Positions 5,891 through 6,241 of a DNA stretch of 6,241 bases are shown piece by piece. The DNA is taken from the NCBI GenBank assembly GCA_045647905.1, contig JAZRMZ010000154.1, positions 1 through 6,241 on the forward strand. The letters run 5' to 3'. The stretch is from SIG440 sp045647905. GTDB lineage: Bacteria; Bacillota; Clostridia; Monoglobales; Monoglobaceae. The notes beneath the pieces were generated by a model. It did not search any database and was not told where the DNA came from. It saw nothing but the letters and a program-made list of their open reading frames with translations. The stretch's first letter is position 1. The number at the start of each line of letters is the position of its first letter. The translations under genes were made by a program, and so were the position numbers.

Positions 5891-5928
5891 AGAAGAACAA
5901 TATAGATGCAATCTATATTGTTCTTTTC
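5891..5928 (+). terminator. Terminator of the tRNA-Pro unit
   Basis: AAGAACAATATAGAT (5893-5907) pairs perfectly with ATCTATATTGTTCTT (5911-5925) around a tight GCA loop. A5891/G5892 can extend the stem with T5927/T5926. The right arm ends in TTCTTTTCTTTT, an interrupted U tract. It starts 4 bases after CCA, which suits a monocistronic tRNA transcript. Confidence 0.82.
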
Positions 5929-6021
5929 TTTTGCAGTATTCAAGCGGGTTTCAGCGATTTTGATAAGAAAAAATTAAAATTGGTTTTGATATACGAATGG
6001 TAGATACACACCCCGTATAAA

Positions 6022-6046
6022 GAGGACTTGAACTGGGGACATCCCA
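6022..6046 (-). other. tRNA-like fragment (T-loop consensus), degenerate
   Basis: On the minus strand this reads GGGATGTCCCCAGTTCAAGT then CCTC, with a T-loop-type TTCAAGT, but the flanking bases CCCAG/CCTCT do not pair, so there is no intact T stem. It aligns loosely with the fragment at 6141-6160 (shared TTGAAC and GACA on the plus strand). It could be a worn tRNA 3' half or a chance match. Confidence 0.2.
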
Positions 6047-6140
6047 ATTTTGAGGATTTTTGGCAAGGTTTAAAGTGAAAATACAGAAGATAAAAAAGTA
6101 AATTACAAAAAAATTTTTTCAATAGATTTTTGCAACTATA

Positions 6141-6158
6141 TCAGGGATTTGAACCTGA
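6141..6158 (-). pseudogene. tRNA T-arm relic, inverted
   Basis: On the minus strand TCAGG-TTCAAATC-CCTGA forms a perfect 5-bp stem with a T-loop-like sequence one base longer than the normal seven. Thirteen bases (6145-6157) are the exact reverse complement of the tRNA-Pro T arm at 5860-5872. No acceptor, D or anticodon arm can be built around it, so it is not a functional tRNA. Likely a fragment of a decayed tRNA or an attachment-site leftover; a chance match is possible because T arms are highly conserved. Confidence 0.3.
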
Positions 6159-6185
6159 GACACAAGTAAATATTTTATAAGAATT

Positions 6186-6222
6186 GAGGCAATTTCTTTA
6201 ATTAGAGATTGCCTCTTTTTTT
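6186..6222 (+). terminator. Strong intrinsic terminator near the right edge
   Basis: GAGGCAATTTCT (6186-6197) pairs with AGAGATTGCCTC (6204-6215) through 12 pairs, one of them G-T, with a 6-base loop. Seven T (6216-6222) follow on the plus strand only, fixing the direction. No gene upstream clearly needs it, since the tRNA already has its own terminator. It could end an unrecognised short transcript or act as a leader attenuator for the gene beyond the window. Confidence 0.8.
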
Positions 6223-6235
6223 GTACCCAAAAACG

Positions 6236-6241
6236 AAAGGA
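6236..6241 (+). promoter_or_regulatory. Possible ribosome binding site of a gene beyond the window
   Basis: The window ends in AAAGGA, a good Shine-Dalgarno core like those before the other genes here. The start codon would lie just outside. It is only 13 bases after the T-tract of the preceding terminator, leaving no room for a promoter in between. Confidence 0.3.

Larger units (their letters stand above)
5929..6185. other. AT-rich intergenic region without a supported gene
   Basis: No reading frame here has a start with a ribosome binding site. A 60-codon minus-strand frame (5940-6122) is rich in Phe, Lys and Tyr and looks like AT-rich noise. Structures seen are a small TATACG/CGTATA hairpin (5990-5995/6014-6019) and two tRNA-T-arm-like segments read on the minus strand. 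The region could be a decayed element or tRNA remnant zone next to the tRNA-Pro gene, but no integrase or direct att repeat is visible. Confidence 0.4.

Noticed and set aside
5940..6122. 60-codon minus-strand frame
   Set aside because: Low-complexity Phe/Lys/Tyr content expected from AT-rich DNA, no ribosome binding site and no recognisable domain.

Overview
The window looks like chromosomal DNA of a low-GC, gut-type Firmicute, probably class Clostridia. This rests on strong AAAGGAG-type ribosome binding sites, near-consensus sigma-A promoters, U-tailed hairpin terminators, a tRNA gene with encoded CCA, and protein sequences that read like clostridial family members. Genus cannot be assigned from the sequence alone.

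Layout: (1) Positions 1-571 are non-coding and crowded with palindromes, which I read as a composite of small dispersed repeats. (2) A near-perfect extended -10 promoter (572-600) drives a tight run of three plus-strand genes: a CE4/NodB-type polysaccharide deacetylase (648-1499), a MurG/MGDG-synthase-like GT28 glycosyltransferase (1551-2660), and rhamnulokinase rhaB (2693-4132). (3) A hairpin terminator (4142-4172) separates rhaB from a ten-helix EamA/DMT permease (4206-5081). That gene has its own good ribosome binding site but no convincing promoter, so it may live on read-through. A strong terminator (5084-5123) closes the block. (4) Positions 5124-5745 carry no convincing protein gene. 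They do contain an extended -10 promoter (5279-5307) and, about 390 bases later, an 18-bp terminator hairpin (5648-5703), which together define a candidate structured RNA or orphan leader. (5) A tRNA-Pro(CGG) gene (5810-5886) has a perfect consensus promoter and its own terminator. (6) The last 350 bases are AT-rich. They contain two inverted T-arm-like tRNA fragments and a strong terminator (6186-6222), and end in a possible ribosome binding site for a gene beyond the edge.

How the genes work together: RhaB phosphorylates L-rhamnulose, but rhamnose isomerase and rhamnulose-1-phosphate aldolase are absent here. Its co-transcribed partners are instead a carbohydrate deacetylase and a glycolipid-type glycosyltransferase. 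The operon therefore mixes sugar catabolism with glycan or glycolipid metabolism, and the functional link is inferred from position only. The least explained item is the 5314-5703 transcript candidate, which has alternative pairings around its terminator and a tiny reading frame with a ribosome binding site.
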